From positions 50,453-114,452 of the forward strand of contig UCEU01000024.1 of assembly GCA_900471485.1 (NCBI GenBank): a stretch of 64,000 nt of DNA. Direction: 5' to 3'. The notes under the pieces were generated by a model. It saw nothing but the letters and a program-made list of their open reading frames with translations, had not been told where the DNA came from and ran no database searches. Below, piece by piece: positions 17,888 through 26,441 of this stretch. Each line of letters starts with the position of its first letter. Positions within the stretch are counted from its first letter, which is position 1. The stretch is from Hyphomicrobiales bacterium (lineage in GTDB: Bacteria; Pseudomonadota; Alphaproteobacteria; Rhizobiales; Rhizobiaceae). A program made the position numbers and the translations under genes.

Positions 17888-18619
17888 ATGCTTGTCATCG
17901 CCGGCCTCGGCAATCCCGGCAGCCAATATGCCGGCAACCGCCACAATATCGGCTTCATGGCCGTGGACGCCATCCACCGCCGCCACAGCTTCTCGCCCTG
18001 GTCGAAGAAGTTCAAGGCCGAAATCTCCGAAGGCGAGATCGCGGGCGAGAAGGTGCTGCTGATCAAGCCGCAGACCTACATGAACCTGTCGGGCGAATCC
18101 GTCGGCGAGGCCATGCGCTTCTACAAGCTGCAGCCTTCGGATCTCGTTGCCGTCTACGACGAACTCGACCTAGCCCCCGCCAAGGCCCGCATCAAGACCG
18201 GCGGCGGCCACGGCGGCCATAACGGCATCAAGTCGCTCGACGCCCATTGCGGCCGCGAATACCGTCGGCTGCGCCTCGGCATCGGCCACCCCGGCAACAA
18301 GGATCTCGTCCACCACTACGTGCTTGGCGATTTCGCCAAGGTCGACCGCACCTGGCTCGAGCCGATGCTGGACGCGCTGGCAGACAATGTCGAGATGCTG
18401 GTGAAGCGCGAGGATTCGCAGCTGATGAACAAGCTGGCGCTGGCCGTCGGCGGCAAGGCCGATGAGGACAAGCCAACCAAGCAGGGCAACGCCACGCCCA
18501 AGCCCGCCGGAAAGTCCCATATCCACCAGGCCCGCAACAACGCCCAGCCGAAGAAACTGCCGACGACGGGACCGATGGCCGAGATGCTGAAGAAGATGTT
18601 CGGCAACAAGGAAGACTGA
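17888..18619 (+). CDS. pth: Peptidyl-tRNA hydrolase
   Basis: Releases tRNA from peptidyl-tRNA that drops off the ribosome. Visible are GLGNPG (6-11), NRHNIGF with catalytic His19, PQTYMNLSG (61-69), VYDELDL with Asp about 91 and GGHGGHNGIKS. At 243 residues it is about 45 longer than the E. coli enzyme; the extra is a Lys/Pro-rich C-terminal tail (about 195-243) typical of rhizobial versions. The GNAT gene begins two bases after the stop. Confidence 0.96.
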   Translation: MLVIAGLGNPGSQYAGNRHNIGFMAVDAIHRRHSFSPWSKKFKAEISEGEIAGEKVLLIKPQTYMNLSGESVGEAMRFYKLQPSDLVAVYDELDLAPAKARIKTGGGHGGHNGIKSLDAHCGREYRRLRLGIGHPGNKDLVHHYVLGDFAKVDRTWLEPMLDALADNVEMLVKREDSQLMNKLALAVGGKADEDKPTKQGNATPKPAGKSHIHQARNNAQPKKLPTTGPMAEMLKKMFGNKED

Positions 18620-18621
18620 GA

Positions 18622-19074
18622 ATGGCGCCCTCGCCTCTCGCGATCCGCACGGCTGAACCGTCCGATCTTCCCGGCCTGCTTTCGCTCTACCGCGAACTGA
18701 ACCCGGCCGACCTGGCGATCGACGCCGAGACCGCCGACGCTCGCTTCGAGACGATTGCCTCCCATCCCGGCATGCAGCTGTTCATCGGCCTCGCCGACGA
18801 CGTTCCAGCCGCATCCGTCACCCTCATCGTCATCCCCAACCTGACACGCGGCGGCGCGTCCTATGCGCTGATCGAAAACGTCGTGACCGCCGAGCGTTAC
18901 CGCAAGCGCGGCTATGCAGGCACCTTGATCGCCCACGCGGTCGAGACGGCATGGCAGGCCGGCTGCTACAAGGTCATGCTGCTGACCGGCTCGAAGGACC
19001 CGGCGACGCTGCGCTTCTACGAGAATTGCGGTTTCACCAACGACAAGACCGGCTACCAGATCAGGCGTCCCTGA
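18622..19074 (+). CDS. GNAT family N-acetyltransferase
   Basis: 150 residues with the GNAT fold. An N-terminal IRTAEPSDLPGLLSLYREL segment is followed by the acetyl-CoA-binding element YRKRGYAGTLI (about 93-103, matching R/Q-x-x-G-x-A) and a C-terminal FYENCGF. It is probably translated with pth, whose stop lies two bases upstream. The substrate cannot be read from sequence. Confidence 0.87.
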   Translation: MAPSPLAIRTAEPSDLPGLLSLYRELNPADLAIDAETADARFETIASHPGMQLFIGLADDVPAASVTLIVIPNLTRGGASYALIENVVTAERYRKRGYAGTLIAHAVETAWQAGCYKVMLLTGSKDPATLRFYENCGFTNDKTGYQIRRP

Positions 19075-19077
19075 CGC

Positions 19078-19389
19078 CTATTCCTCGGGCTCGGTGGTAA
19101 ACATCAGCGGGAACCCCGCTTCCTTGGCGATATCCATCGCCTCCTTCGCCTTGGTCTCGGCGATATCCTTGGTACAGACGACCACGACGGCGGTGCCGAG
19201 CTTATGCGCCGTCAGCATGACGCGGTATCCTGCCTCTTCGCTCATCTTGAACACCACCTTCAACACCACGGTCACGAATTCGCGCGGCGTGAAATCGTCG
19301 TTGACGAGGATGACCTTGTAGAGCTTCGGTCGTTCGACCTTCGGCTTGGACTTCACTTTCGGTTTCAGGGCGACGTCATTGTCACTCAT
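19078..19389 (-). CDS. clpS: ATP-dependent Clp protease adaptor ClpS (ClpS2 type)
   Basis: 103 residues. A Lys/Pro-rich N-terminal extension leads into the ClpS core (YKVILVNDDFTPREFVTVVL, about 25-44; TAHKLGTAVV, about 64-73; FTTEPEE end). ClpS presents N-degron substrates to ClpAP. The sequence resembles the second rhizobial paralogue, ClpS2; clpA is not next to it, whereas ClpS1 is usually beside clpA. MSDNDVA at 19389 is chosen over an ATG 12 bases upstream by similarity to homologous starts. It converges with the GNAT gene, 3 bases away. Confidence 0.9.
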   Translation of the reverse strand: MSDNDVALKPKVKSKPKVERPKLYKVILVNDDFTPREFVTVVLKVVFKMSEEAGYRVMLTAHKLGTAVVVVCTKDIAETKAKEAMDIAKEAGFPLMFTTEPEE

Positions 19390-19578
19390 CGGGCAGTCCA
19401 TCCGTTGATGACAGGAGGGGGCGAGCGTTGCTCAGCCTCCATAATATATTGCACCGCAAGCGCCGCTTTCAAGCCAAAGCCGCTTTGATCACGCAAGATC
19501 GCTCGAAAAGCTTGACCGCAAGGCGCCTTTTACCCCATAGCCAGCACCAACGAATTCAAGAACAGCAGGTTTCAGGCC

Positions 19579-20682
19579 ATGGGCTTCAAATGCGGTATCG
19601 TCGGTCTGCCGAATGTCGGCAAGTCGACCCTCTTCAACGCGCTCACCAAGACGGCGGCGGCGCAGGCGGCGAACTATCCCTTCTGCACGATCGAGCCGAA
19701 CACCGGCGAAGTCGCCGTTCCCGATCCGCGCATGCAGAAGCTGGCGGGTATCGCCGGCTCCAAGGAAATCATCCCGACGCGCATCTCCTTCGTCGACATC
19801 GCCGGCCTCGTGCGCGGCGCGTCCAAGGGTGAAGGCCTCGGCAACAAGTTCCTCGCCAACATCCGCGAAGTCGATGCCGTGGTCCACGTGCTGCGCTGCT
19901 TCGAGGATGACGACATCACCCACGTCGAGGGTCGCATCAATCCCGTCGGCGACGCCGACACGATCGAGACAGAGCTGATGCTCGCCGACCTCGAAAGCCT
20001 GGAGCGCCGCGTCGAGCAGACCCGCAAGCGCGCCGCATCGAAGGACAAGGAATCGCTGGCCCAGCTTCCCGTCATGGAAGCGGTCATCAAGCTCCTCAAC
20101 GAAGGCAAGCCCGCCCGTCTTCTCCTGAAGACGCTGGCGCCGGAAGAGATCGAGATCCTGAAGGGCCTCAACCTCCTCACCTCGCATCCGGTCCTCTACG
20201 TCTGCAACGTCGCTGAAGGCGATGCCGTCGATGGCAACGAGCACACCAAGGCCGCAGCGGAGATGGCCGAGAAGCAGGGCGCGGAATGCGTCATCATCTC
20301 GGCTGCGATCGAAGCCGAAGTGGCGCAGCTGCCGGAAGAAGAAGCCACCGAGTTCCTCTCGGCGCTTGGCCTTACGGAAGCCGGCCTCGACCGCTTGATC
20401 CGCGCCGGCTACCACCTGCTCGACCTGATCACCTATTTCACCGTCGGCCCCAAGGAAACCCGCGCCTGGACCATCCGCCGCGGCACCAAGGCCCCGCAGG
20501 CGGCCGGCGTCATCCACACCGATTTCGAACGCGGCTTCATCCGCGCCTTCACCATCGGCTACGACGACTACATCAACTTCAAGGGTGAAGTCGGCGCCAA
20601 GGAAGCCGGCAAGGGTCGCGACGAAGGCAAGGAATACATCGTCCAGGACGGCGACGTCATCCACTTCCGCTTCAACACCTGA
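19579..20682 (+). CDS. ychF: Redox-regulated ATPase/GTPase YchF
   Basis: Obg-related P-loop ATPase that binds ribosomes. 367 residues: P-loop GLPNVGKS (9-16), switch region with DIAGLV, a coiled-coil insertion (about 130-200) and a C-terminal TGS domain (about 280-365, with YFTVGPKETRAW and GVIHTDFERGFI). It has the family's usual length. In many alphaproteobacteria it follows pth; here the GNAT gene and the oppositely oriented clpS lie between them. Confidence 0.96.
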   Translation: MGFKCGIVGLPNVGKSTLFNALTKTAAAQAANYPFCTIEPNTGEVAVPDPRMQKLAGIAGSKEIIPTRISFVDIAGLVRGASKGEGLGNKFLANIREVDAVVHVLRCFEDDDITHVEGRINPVGDADTIETELMLADLESLERRVEQTRKRAASKDKESLAQLPVMEAVIKLLNEGKPARLLLKTLAPEEIEILKGLNLLTSHPVLYVCNVAEGDAVDGNEHTKAAAEMAEKQGAECVIISAAIEAEVAQLPEEEATEFLSALGLTEAGLDRLIRAGYHLLDLITYFTVGPKETRAWTIRRGTKAPQAAGVIHTDFERGFIRAFTIGYDDYINFKGEVGAKEAGKGRDEGKEYIVQDGDVIHFRFNT

Positions 20683-20704
20683 TTTCTAGTGAAAGGACTG
20701 CCGT

Positions 20705-21778
20705 CTATGCGGGCGGCAGTCTCCGCGCCAGTGCTGATGGCAGCGCGTTGACCACCCGCCGCCTCAGCGGCATCCAGCCCGTCCCGATGACGAGCACGAT
20801 CGCACCAACGACCAAGAGCGTCGTGGAGAAGTACGTATCGATCGTCGCACTCCCCTGCCGGAAGATTCCGAACAGCGCAAAGCCGAGCGACAGCAGACCT
20901 GACGTCACGAAGGCGCGCCGATCGATGATAAGCCCCACCAGCATCAGCGCCGCCACGGTGAGCACCACGACCGGCGTCTTGAACGATACCGTCTGCGTGA
21001 GCTCGATCAGCCCGCCCCGCAAGACGAACAGCGAGACGATGCTGTAAAGCAGCGCCGGCGCCGCCGCCATGTGCAGCCAGAAGGCGATGTCGGACCGCGT
21101 AGTGCGCCTGTTGATATCGCTGAGATCGAACTTCAGGGCCGTCGCGAACAGACCTGCCGCCGAAACGATCCCGATCCACGACAGGATGCTCGGATTGTTG
21201 ACGAGGAGCAGCGGATCGCCGCTTGCCGACAGGATCAGCTTGATGACCACGGCGAGCACAAGCGCCAGCCCGGAAACGATGCAGAGCGCCAGCGAAAGCG
21301 GCACGCCATAGCGCAGATAATAGAGGCCGAGCAGGACGGGGAACGGCGCGATGAAGCGGATGGCGTCGTTGCCGTTTTCAAGGAAGTTTGCATAGCTCGA
21401 AACCCAGAACGCCGTCAGCGTCGTCGTGGCGCAGACGAGCGCGATGGTCAGCGCCACCGCCGGCAGCGCCAGCCGCTGGCGCTTCACCAGGATCTCGGAC
21501 AACACGACGATCGCCGGCAGCACGACGAAAACCGAGGCGAGCCCCCACAGCCCGCTCAGCGCCACGATGACGCCGATGGTGATCAGCACGTCATGGAAAC
21601 CGCGGATGAAGCGCGGCGTCTCGGTATCCGACCATGCGGCATCCTCCACCGGCTTGGCCGCACGCGCGCGGACGGTGACGCCGCGCTCGGTCAGAAACGG
21701 CAGCAGCCGCTCGTTCGCCTCGCCCGAGATAAGCCCCTCGCGCTCCGCCTCGTCGAGCACCGATCGCAATTCCGTCAT
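20705..21778 (-). CDS. Polytopic membrane protein, unknown function
   Basis: 357 residues. A soluble N-terminal stretch (about 1-60, 'LDEAEREGLISGEANERLLPFL', resembling the short helical start of DUF2157-type proteins) is followed by about ten hydrophobic helices (about 65-340) and a basic C-terminus. No transport signature is visible. It converges with ychF; a hairpin (GACTGCCG 20696-20703 with CGGCAGTC 20714-20721) overlaps its stop and may end its transcript. It is divergent from the MaoC pair. Confidence 0.75.
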   Translation of the reverse strand: MTELRSVLDEAEREGLISGEANERLLPFLTERGVTVRARAAKPVEDAAWSDTETPRFIRGFHDVLITIGVIVALSGLWGLASVFVVLPAIVVLSEILVKRQRLALPAVALTIALVCATTTLTAFWVSSYANFLENGNDAIRFIAPFPVLLGLYYLRYGVPLSLALCIVSGLALVLAVVIKLILSASGDPLLLVNNPSILSWIGIVSAAGLFATALKFDLSDINRRTTRSDIAFWLHMAAAPALLYSIVSLFVLRGGLIELTQTVSFKTPVVVLTVAALMLVGLIIDRRAFVTSGLLSLGFALFGIFRQGSATIDTYFSTTLLVVGAIVLVIGTGWMPLRRRVVNALPSALARRLPPA

Positions 21779-21860
21779 GCCGGTTTATCCTCTTGGAATC
21801 ATTGGCCGTGGCGTTATGCTATTTGAAGTGACGGCAACTTCATAGGACGCGGGGGAGGCA

Positions 21861-22331
21861 ATGGCCGTGGAGAAACTGGCATTCGAGGATTTCACGCCCG
21901 GCCGGCGCTTCGCGCTTGGTCCGAAGACGGTGAGTGCAGAGGAGATCGTGGAATTCGCCACCGAATTCGATCCGCAACCGATGCATGTCGACGAGGAAGC
22001 CGGCCGCGCCAGCATCCTGGGCGGCCTCGCGGCATCCGGCTGGCACACCTCGGCCATGCTGATGCGGATGATGATCGACAGCTATCTCCTCAGCTCCCGC
22101 TCCGAGGGCGCGCCCGGCATCGACATCATGGAGTGGCGCAAGCCGGTGCTGGCGGATGACACGCTGAGCGGACACTCGACCGTGCTGGAGGCCCGCCCGC
22201 TCCGATCCCGCCCCGGTATCGGCATCGCCAAGTTCCGCCACGAACTCAGCAACCAGAAGGGCGAGCTTGTCTGCAGCTCGGAAAACTCGATCATGTTCGT
22301 GATGCGCGGCGCGCCGGAGACTGCGGCATGA
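21861..22331 (+). CDS. MaoC-like dehydratase (first of pair)
   Basis: 156 residues with the hot-dog hydratase-2 motif FDPQPMHVDEEAG (36-48), containing the Asp37/His42 catalytic pair, then GGLAASGWHT. MaoC-like enzymes hydrate or dehydrate (R)-3-hydroxyacyl-CoA. The ATGA overlap with the next gene indicates translational coupling. Two short MaoC proteins in tandem may form a heterodimer; the acyl substrate is unknown. Confidence 0.88.
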   Translation: MAVEKLAFEDFTPGRRFALGPKTVSAEEIVEFATEFDPQPMHVDEEAGRASILGGLAASGWHTSAMLMRMMIDSYLLSSRSEGAPGIDIMEWRKPVLADDTLSGHSTVLEARPLRSRPGIGIAKFRHELSNQKGELVCSSENSIMFVMRGAPETAA

Positions 22332-22795
22332 TCATGACCGACCGCTACGCCATCGGCGAGAAGACCGAAATCGGCTCCTACGTCTTCACACCTGAGAAAA
22401 TCCTGCGCTATGCCGAGCGTTTCGATCCGCAGCCCTTCCATGTGGACGAAGAAGCCGCGAAACGCTCGCTCTTCGGCGGCCTCTGCGCCTCGGGCTGGCA
22501 CACGGCCGCCGTCTGGATGCGCCTGTTCGTTGCCTACTGGACAAGCGAGATGAAGCGCCTGGCAAGCGAGAGCCAGACACCACCGAAACTCGGTCCCTCC
22601 CCCGGCTTCCGCAATCTGCAATGGATTCGCCCGGTCTTCGCCGGCGAGGAAATCTTCTACTCCGTGACGCTCCTCGACAGCCGCCCGCTGACCTCACGCC
22701 CCGGGTGGCTGCTGAACACGATACGCTGCGAAGGCGCGACCGCCGACGGCACGCCGGTCATCCGCTTCGAAAGCACCGTCATAGAGTTCGAATAG
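22328..22795 (+). CDS. MaoC-like dehydratase (second of pair)
   Basis: 155 residues, a paralogue of the preceding gene. It has FDPQPFHVDEEAAKRS with the same Asp/His pair, GGLCASGWHT, and a segment RNLQWIRPVFAGEEI typical of the family. The start ATG overlaps the upstream TGA; a second ATG at 22334 is possible. Together with its neighbour it looks like a two-subunit hydratase acting on CoA thioesters (inference). Confidence 0.88.
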   Translation: MIMTDRYAIGEKTEIGSYVFTPEKILRYAERFDPQPFHVDEEAAKRSLFGGLCASGWHTAAVWMRLFVAYWTSEMKRLASESQTPPKLGPSPGFRNLQWIRPVFAGEEIFYSVTLLDSRPLTSRPGWLLNTIRCEGATADGTPVIRFESTVIEFE

Positions 22796-22804
22796 ACCGC
22801 AGCC

Positions 22805-23347
22805 TCAGTGGCCGGAGAATTCGACCAGCGTGCGCACGTCGACGCCGAGTTCCTCGAGCTTGGCGCGACCGCCGAGATCAGGCAGGTCGATCACGAAGCA
22901 GGCGGAAACCACCTCGGCGCCGATCTGCCGCAGCAGCTTCGTCGCGCCGACGGCCGTACCGCCCGTAGCGATCAGGTCGTCCACCAGGATCACCTTCTCG
23001 CCCGGCTTGACCGCATCGACATGCATCTCCATCTCGTCCACGCCATATTCCAGGCTGTAGGCGATGCGCACGGTCTCGTGCGGCAGCTTGCCCTTCTTGC
23101 GGATCGGCACGAAGCCGGCGGAAAGCTGATGCGCCACGGCACCACCCAGAATGAAGCCCCGCGCCTCCATCCCGGCGATCTTGTCGATCTTCATCCCGGC
23201 ATAAGGCTGCACCAGCTCGTCGATCGCCCGGCGAAACGCGCGAGGATTGCCGAGAAGCGTCGTGATGTCACGGAAGATGATACCGGGCTTGGGGTAGTCC
23301 GGGATGGAGCGGATCGCCTTGACGAGTTCATTGTCTGCGTGAGCCAT
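22805..23347 (-). CDS. apt: Adenine phosphoribosyltransferase
   Basis: Purine salvage: adenine plus PRPP gives AMP. 180 residues, standard length. IPDYPKPGIIFRDITTLL near the N-terminus and the PRPP loop ILVDDLIATGGTA (about 120-132) identify it. MAHADNELV at 23347 is preferred over an ATG four codons earlier. It converges with the MaoC pair (10 bases apart). Confidence 0.96.
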   Translation of the reverse strand: MAHADNELVKAIRSIPDYPKPGIIFRDITTLLGNPRAFRRAIDELVQPYAGMKIDKIAGMEARGFILGGAVAHQLSAGFVPIRKKGKLPHETVRIAYSLEYGVDEMEMHVDAVKPGEKVILVDDLIATGGTAVGATKLLRQIGAEVVSACFVIDLPDLGGRAKLEELGVDVRTLVEFSGH

Positions 23348-23528
23348 GGGCAGGTGCAAGCCTTATTCATTGAAGATTCTGCGCGCAAACTGATCCGCGC
23401 CGGTTGGATTGTCTATAGCAGCTTTCGTCGCAAGCGCGACAATTCCAGCACCTTGGCGGGGAATTGATTCAATTTTCGGCTGGGTTATCATGCCGGCAGC
23501 AGCCGACGATCGGCCAAAGGCAACGACC

Positions 23529-23882
23529 ATGCAGCCACGCGTAAAGATAACCGACTCCGCGATCTGGTTTAAGCACATCGAAGGCGCCAGCCTACGCAAG
23601 CGATTGCAGGCGCTGAAGGCGGACGAAGAAGTCAGCCTCGAAATTGGTGGTGTGGTCGGTCGATGGAGGCGCATGAAGACCGGCGTCGACGGCCGCCCGA
23701 CCGACGGCATCCGTCCGCACGGCAGCATGAAGGACGTCTGGAATGGCTGGTACAAGGAACGCCGCGGGGATCTTCTGAGCGTTCGGGAGGTCGTGGTCGC
23801 GGACGACTATCTCGCCGGGGCGACCCGTCTTTTTCCGGAATGGGACAGCCCGGAAGACGAAGAAGCCTTCCGTGATCTGTAA
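23529..23882 (+). CDS. Putative antitoxin upstream of PemK/MazF-like toxin
   Basis: 117 residues, acidic C-terminus (EWDSPEDEEAFRDL). No AbrB or MazE signature is visible. The N-terminal half contains LRKRLQALKADEEVSLEIGGVVGRWRRMKTG, with alternating charge. Its stop lies 11 bases inside the next gene, a typical antitoxin-before-toxin overlap. AAAGG precedes the ATG at 23529; the longer frame from 23409 adds a non-conserved-looking stretch. The role is inferred from position and charge. It is larger than most MazE-type antitoxins. Confidence 0.62.
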   Translation: MQPRVKITDSAIWFKHIEGASLRKRLQALKADEEVSLEIGGVVGRWRRMKTGVDGRPTDGIRPHGSMKDVWNGWYKERRGDLLSVREVVVADDYLAGATRLFPEWDSPEDEEAFRDL

Positions 23883-24204
23883 ACGCTACGACACGGTCGT
23901 CGTGCCCTTCCCCTTCGCCGACATCCCGGTGCTGAAGCGCAGGCCGGTCGTCGTTCTCTCAGGCGAGCGTTTCAATCGCGCAAACGGCGCCACACTCGTC
24001 GCGATGATCACGACTGCCAAGGCCAGCAGCTGGCCGAGCGACATATTGCTAGGCGACCTCCACTCTGCCAAGCTTTCCGTCGCATGCGTCATCAGGTGGC
24101 GCCTGACGACCGTCCCCAACGATCTCATCCTGCGCCAACTCGGCACGCTCGGTCAGGTAGATCGTCTTGTCTGCGAGCGCGAGTTCGCCAACATGTTGCT
24201 CTGA
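23872..24204 (+). CDS. Type II toxin-antitoxin PemK/MazF-like toxin
   Basis: 110 residues. The start RYDTVVVPFPFADIPVLKRRPVVVLS matches the PemK/MazF core, in which a beta-strand with P-F is followed by K-x-R-P-x-V-V-L. Later come VAMITTAK and SVACVIRWRLTTV, corresponding to the conserved strands of the endoribonuclease. Translation starts at a GTG inside the antitoxin gene (11-base overlap). Predicted activity is sequence-specific mRNA cleavage. A strong terminator follows, so the two genes form a closed unit. Confidence 0.82.
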   Translation: MICKRYDTVVVPFPFADIPVLKRRPVVVLSGERFNRANGATLVAMITTAKASSWPSDILLGDLHSAKLSVACVIRWRLTTVPNDLILRQLGTLGQVDRLVCEREFANMLL

Positions 24205-24210
24205 ACCAAC

Positions 24211-24238
24211 AAAAAAGGCGCCCCGAGAGGCGCCTTTT
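24211..24238. terminator. Bidirectional terminator
   Basis: GGCGCC arms (24217-24222 and 24229-24234) around a 6-base loop, with an A-run before and TTTT after. It lies between the convergent toxin gene and petC and can serve both strands. Confidence 0.85.
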
Positions 24239-24260
24239 GCTGAAGCCTGGAACCAGGCCC

Positions 24261-25127
24261 TCAGTGTTCCTTGTTGGCGTAGACCGAACGCTTGGTCAGA
24301 TAGACCAAGACCGTGAAGATCAGCAGGAATACCATCACCATGAAGCCGGTGTGCTTGCGCTGTTCGAGGTGCGGCTCTGCGGCCCACATCAGGAAGGACG
24401 CGACGTCCTTCGCGTACTGGTCGACGGTCGCAGGAGCGCCGTCGTCGTAGGTCACCTGGCCGTCCGAAAGCGGCGGCGGCATGGCGAGCACCGAGGCGGC
24501 GTGGAAGTACGGGTTGTAGTGTTGTCCCTGCGATACCGTCACGCCGACCGGCGGGTTCTCGTAGCCCGTCAGCAGCGAGTAGATGTAATCCGGCCCGCCT
24601 TCCTGGTACTGCGTGAAGATGTCGAAGACGAAGCGCGGGAAGCCGCGTTCGACTTCGCGCGCCTTGGCGATCAGCGAGAAGTCCGGCGGCGCCGCGCCGT
24701 TGTTGGAAGCGGCGGCCGCTTCGGCATTGGCGAACGGCGACGGGAAGTAGTCCGACGGCACGGCCTTGCGGGTATACATGTCGCCGGATGCGTTCGGGCC
24801 GTCCTGGACCTCGTAGTTGGCCGCGAACGCCTTGACCTGCGCGTCGGAGTAGCCGAGGTCGCCCAACATGCGGAACGGCACCAGCTTCATCGAGTGGCAG
24901 GCGGCGCAGACTTCGGTATAGACCTTCAGGCCGCGCTGCAGCTGTCCCTTGTCATAGGTGCCGAACGGGCCGGCGAAGGTCCAGTCGACCTCCCTCGGTT
25001 CCTTCAGCGGATAGTGCGGCGTCGCCGCCTCGTGATGCTCGGCCGGCGCCGGATCCTGGGCCAGAGCCGAGGTGCCGAGACAGCCGACGAAAGCGAGCGA
25101 TAGAATGCTTGCAAGAAGCTTGTTCAT
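24261..25127 (-). CDS. petC: Cytochrome c1 subunit of the bc1 complex
   Basis: 288 residues. It has a signal peptide (about 1-23, cleavage after ALA), the haem c motif CAACH (74-78), a likely axial Met216 in AMPPPLSDG and one C-terminal membrane anchor (about 262-278). It passes electrons from the Rieske protein to cytochrome c in the periplasm. The ATG at 25127 is 23 bases after the petB stop. The same frame is open back through petB, but that is a shadow frame. It is the last gene of the petA-petB-petC operon. Confidence 0.97.
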   Translation of the reverse strand: MNKLLASILSLAFVGCLGTSALAQDPAPAEHHEAATPHYPLKEPREVDWTFAGPFGTYDKGQLQRGLKVYTEVCAACHSMKLVPFRMLGDLGYSDAQVKAFAANYEVQDGPNASGDMYTRKAVPSDYFPSPFANAEAAAASNNGAAPPDFSLIAKAREVERGFPRFVFDIFTQYQEGGPDYIYSLLTGYENPPVGVTVSQGQHYNPYFHAASVLAMPPPLSDGQVTYDDGAPATVDQYAKDVASFLMWAAEPHLEQRKHTGFMVMVFLLIFTVLVYLTKRSVYANKEH

Positions 25128-25150
25128 GGATCTGTTCTCCCCTCGCCCGC

Positions 25151-26428
25151 TCAAGCCTTGGCCGCTTCTGCGGAAGCAACCTTGTTGCGCTTCTCGAGCA
25201 CGGCCTCCGTGATCGAATTCGGCAGTCGGCGTGGTGTCTCGACGAGACCCAGGACCGGCATGACGATCAGGAAGAAGGCGAAGTAGAGCAGCGTACAGAT
25301 CTGCGAGATCGTGGTGTAGAGCCCTTCGGCAGGCTGCGAACCGAGCCAGCCCAGGATGATCGCGTTGAGAACGAACAGCCAGTAGGCCACCTTGTACCAC
25401 GGACGATAGACCGCGGAGCGGACCTTCGACGTATCCAGCCAGGGCAGGAAGAACAGGACGATGATCGCGCCGAACATGACAAGCACGCCCGCCAGCTTGG
25501 AATCGATCGGCCCGATGTTGAAGGTGATCGAACGCAGCATCGCGTAGAACGGCAGGAAGTACCATTCCGGAACGATATGCGCCGGCGTCTTCAACGGGTC
25601 GGCCGGGATGTAGTTGTCGGCGTGGCCGAGGAAGTTCGGCAGGTAGAAGACGAAATAGGCGTATACGAGCAGGAAGACCGAAACGCCGAGCGCATCCTTC
25701 AGCGTCGCATAGGGCGTGAAGCGCACGGTGTCCGTCTTGGTCTTGATCTCGACACCCGTCGGGTTCGTCTGGCCGACCACGTGCAGCGCCCAGATGTGCA
25801 GGACGACGACGCCGGCGATCACGAAGGGCAGCAGGTAGTGCAGCGAGAAGAAGCGGTTCAGCGTCGGGTTCTCGACCGCGAAGCCACCGAGCAGGAACTG
25901 CTGCACCCATTCGCCAATCAGCGGAAACGCCGAGAAGAAACCGGTGATGACGGTCGCGCCCCAGAAGGACATCTGACCCCAGGGCAGAACGTAGCCCATG
26001 AAGCCGGTCGCCATCATCAAGAGATAGATGAGAACGCCAAGGATCCAGAGGATTTCGCGCGGCGCCTTGTAGGAGCCGTAGTAGAGGCCGCGGGCAATGT
26101 GCAGATAGACCGCGACGAAGAAGAACGACGCGCCGTTGGCGTGCATGTAGCGCAGCAGCCAACCGTGGTTGACGTCGCGCATGATCTTTTCGACGGAGTT
26201 GAACGCCACCGTGGTTTCGGCGGCATAGTGCATGGCGAGCGTGACCCCTGTGAGGATCTGCACGACCAGCATCACCGCCAGCATGGCGCCGAAGGTGTAG
26301 GCATAGTTCAGGTTGCGTGGAACCGGATAGGCGACAAAACTGTCATAGACCATGCGCGGCAAAGGCAGGCGCGAATCGATCCATTTTTCAAGGCCGGTTG
26401 ATGGCTCGTAGCTGGAATGGCCACTCAT
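25151..26428 (-). CDS. petB: Cytochrome b subunit of the bc1 complex
   Basis: 425 residues, a polytopic protein with eight expected helices. It carries the paired haem-ligand histidines (in AMHYAAET and VYLHIARG; in VVLHIWALHVVG), the GxxG helix segments and the Qo-site PEWY motif in VPEWYFLPFYAMLRS. It oxidises ubiquinol at Qo and reduces quinone at Qi. It is translated between petA (13-base gap) and petC. Length fits alphaproteobacterial cytochrome b. Confidence 0.98.
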   Translation of the reverse strand: MSGHSSYEPSTGLEKWIDSRLPLPRMVYDSFVAYPVPRNLNYAYTFGAMLAVMLVVQILTGVTLAMHYAAETTVAFNSVEKIMRDVNHGWLLRYMHANGASFFFVAVYLHIARGLYYGSYKAPREILWILGVLIYLLMMATGFMGYVLPWGQMSFWGATVITGFFSAFPLIGEWVQQFLLGGFAVENPTLNRFFSLHYLLPFVIAGVVVLHIWALHVVGQTNPTGVEIKTKTDTVRFTPYATLKDALGVSVFLLVYAYFVFYLPNFLGHADNYIPADPLKTPAHIVPEWYFLPFYAMLRSITFNIGPIDSKLAGVLVMFGAIIVLFFLPWLDTSKVRSAVYRPWYKVAYWLFVLNAIILGWLGSQPAEGLYTTISQICTLLYFAFFLIVMPVLGLVETPRRLPNSITEAVLEKRNKVASAEAAKA

Positions 26429-26441
26429 AAATCAGTCCCCC

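Noticed and set aside
24261..26162. Open frame joining petC with most of petB
   Set aside because: The upstream part is an out-of-frame reading of petB; petC has its own signal peptide and start at 25127.
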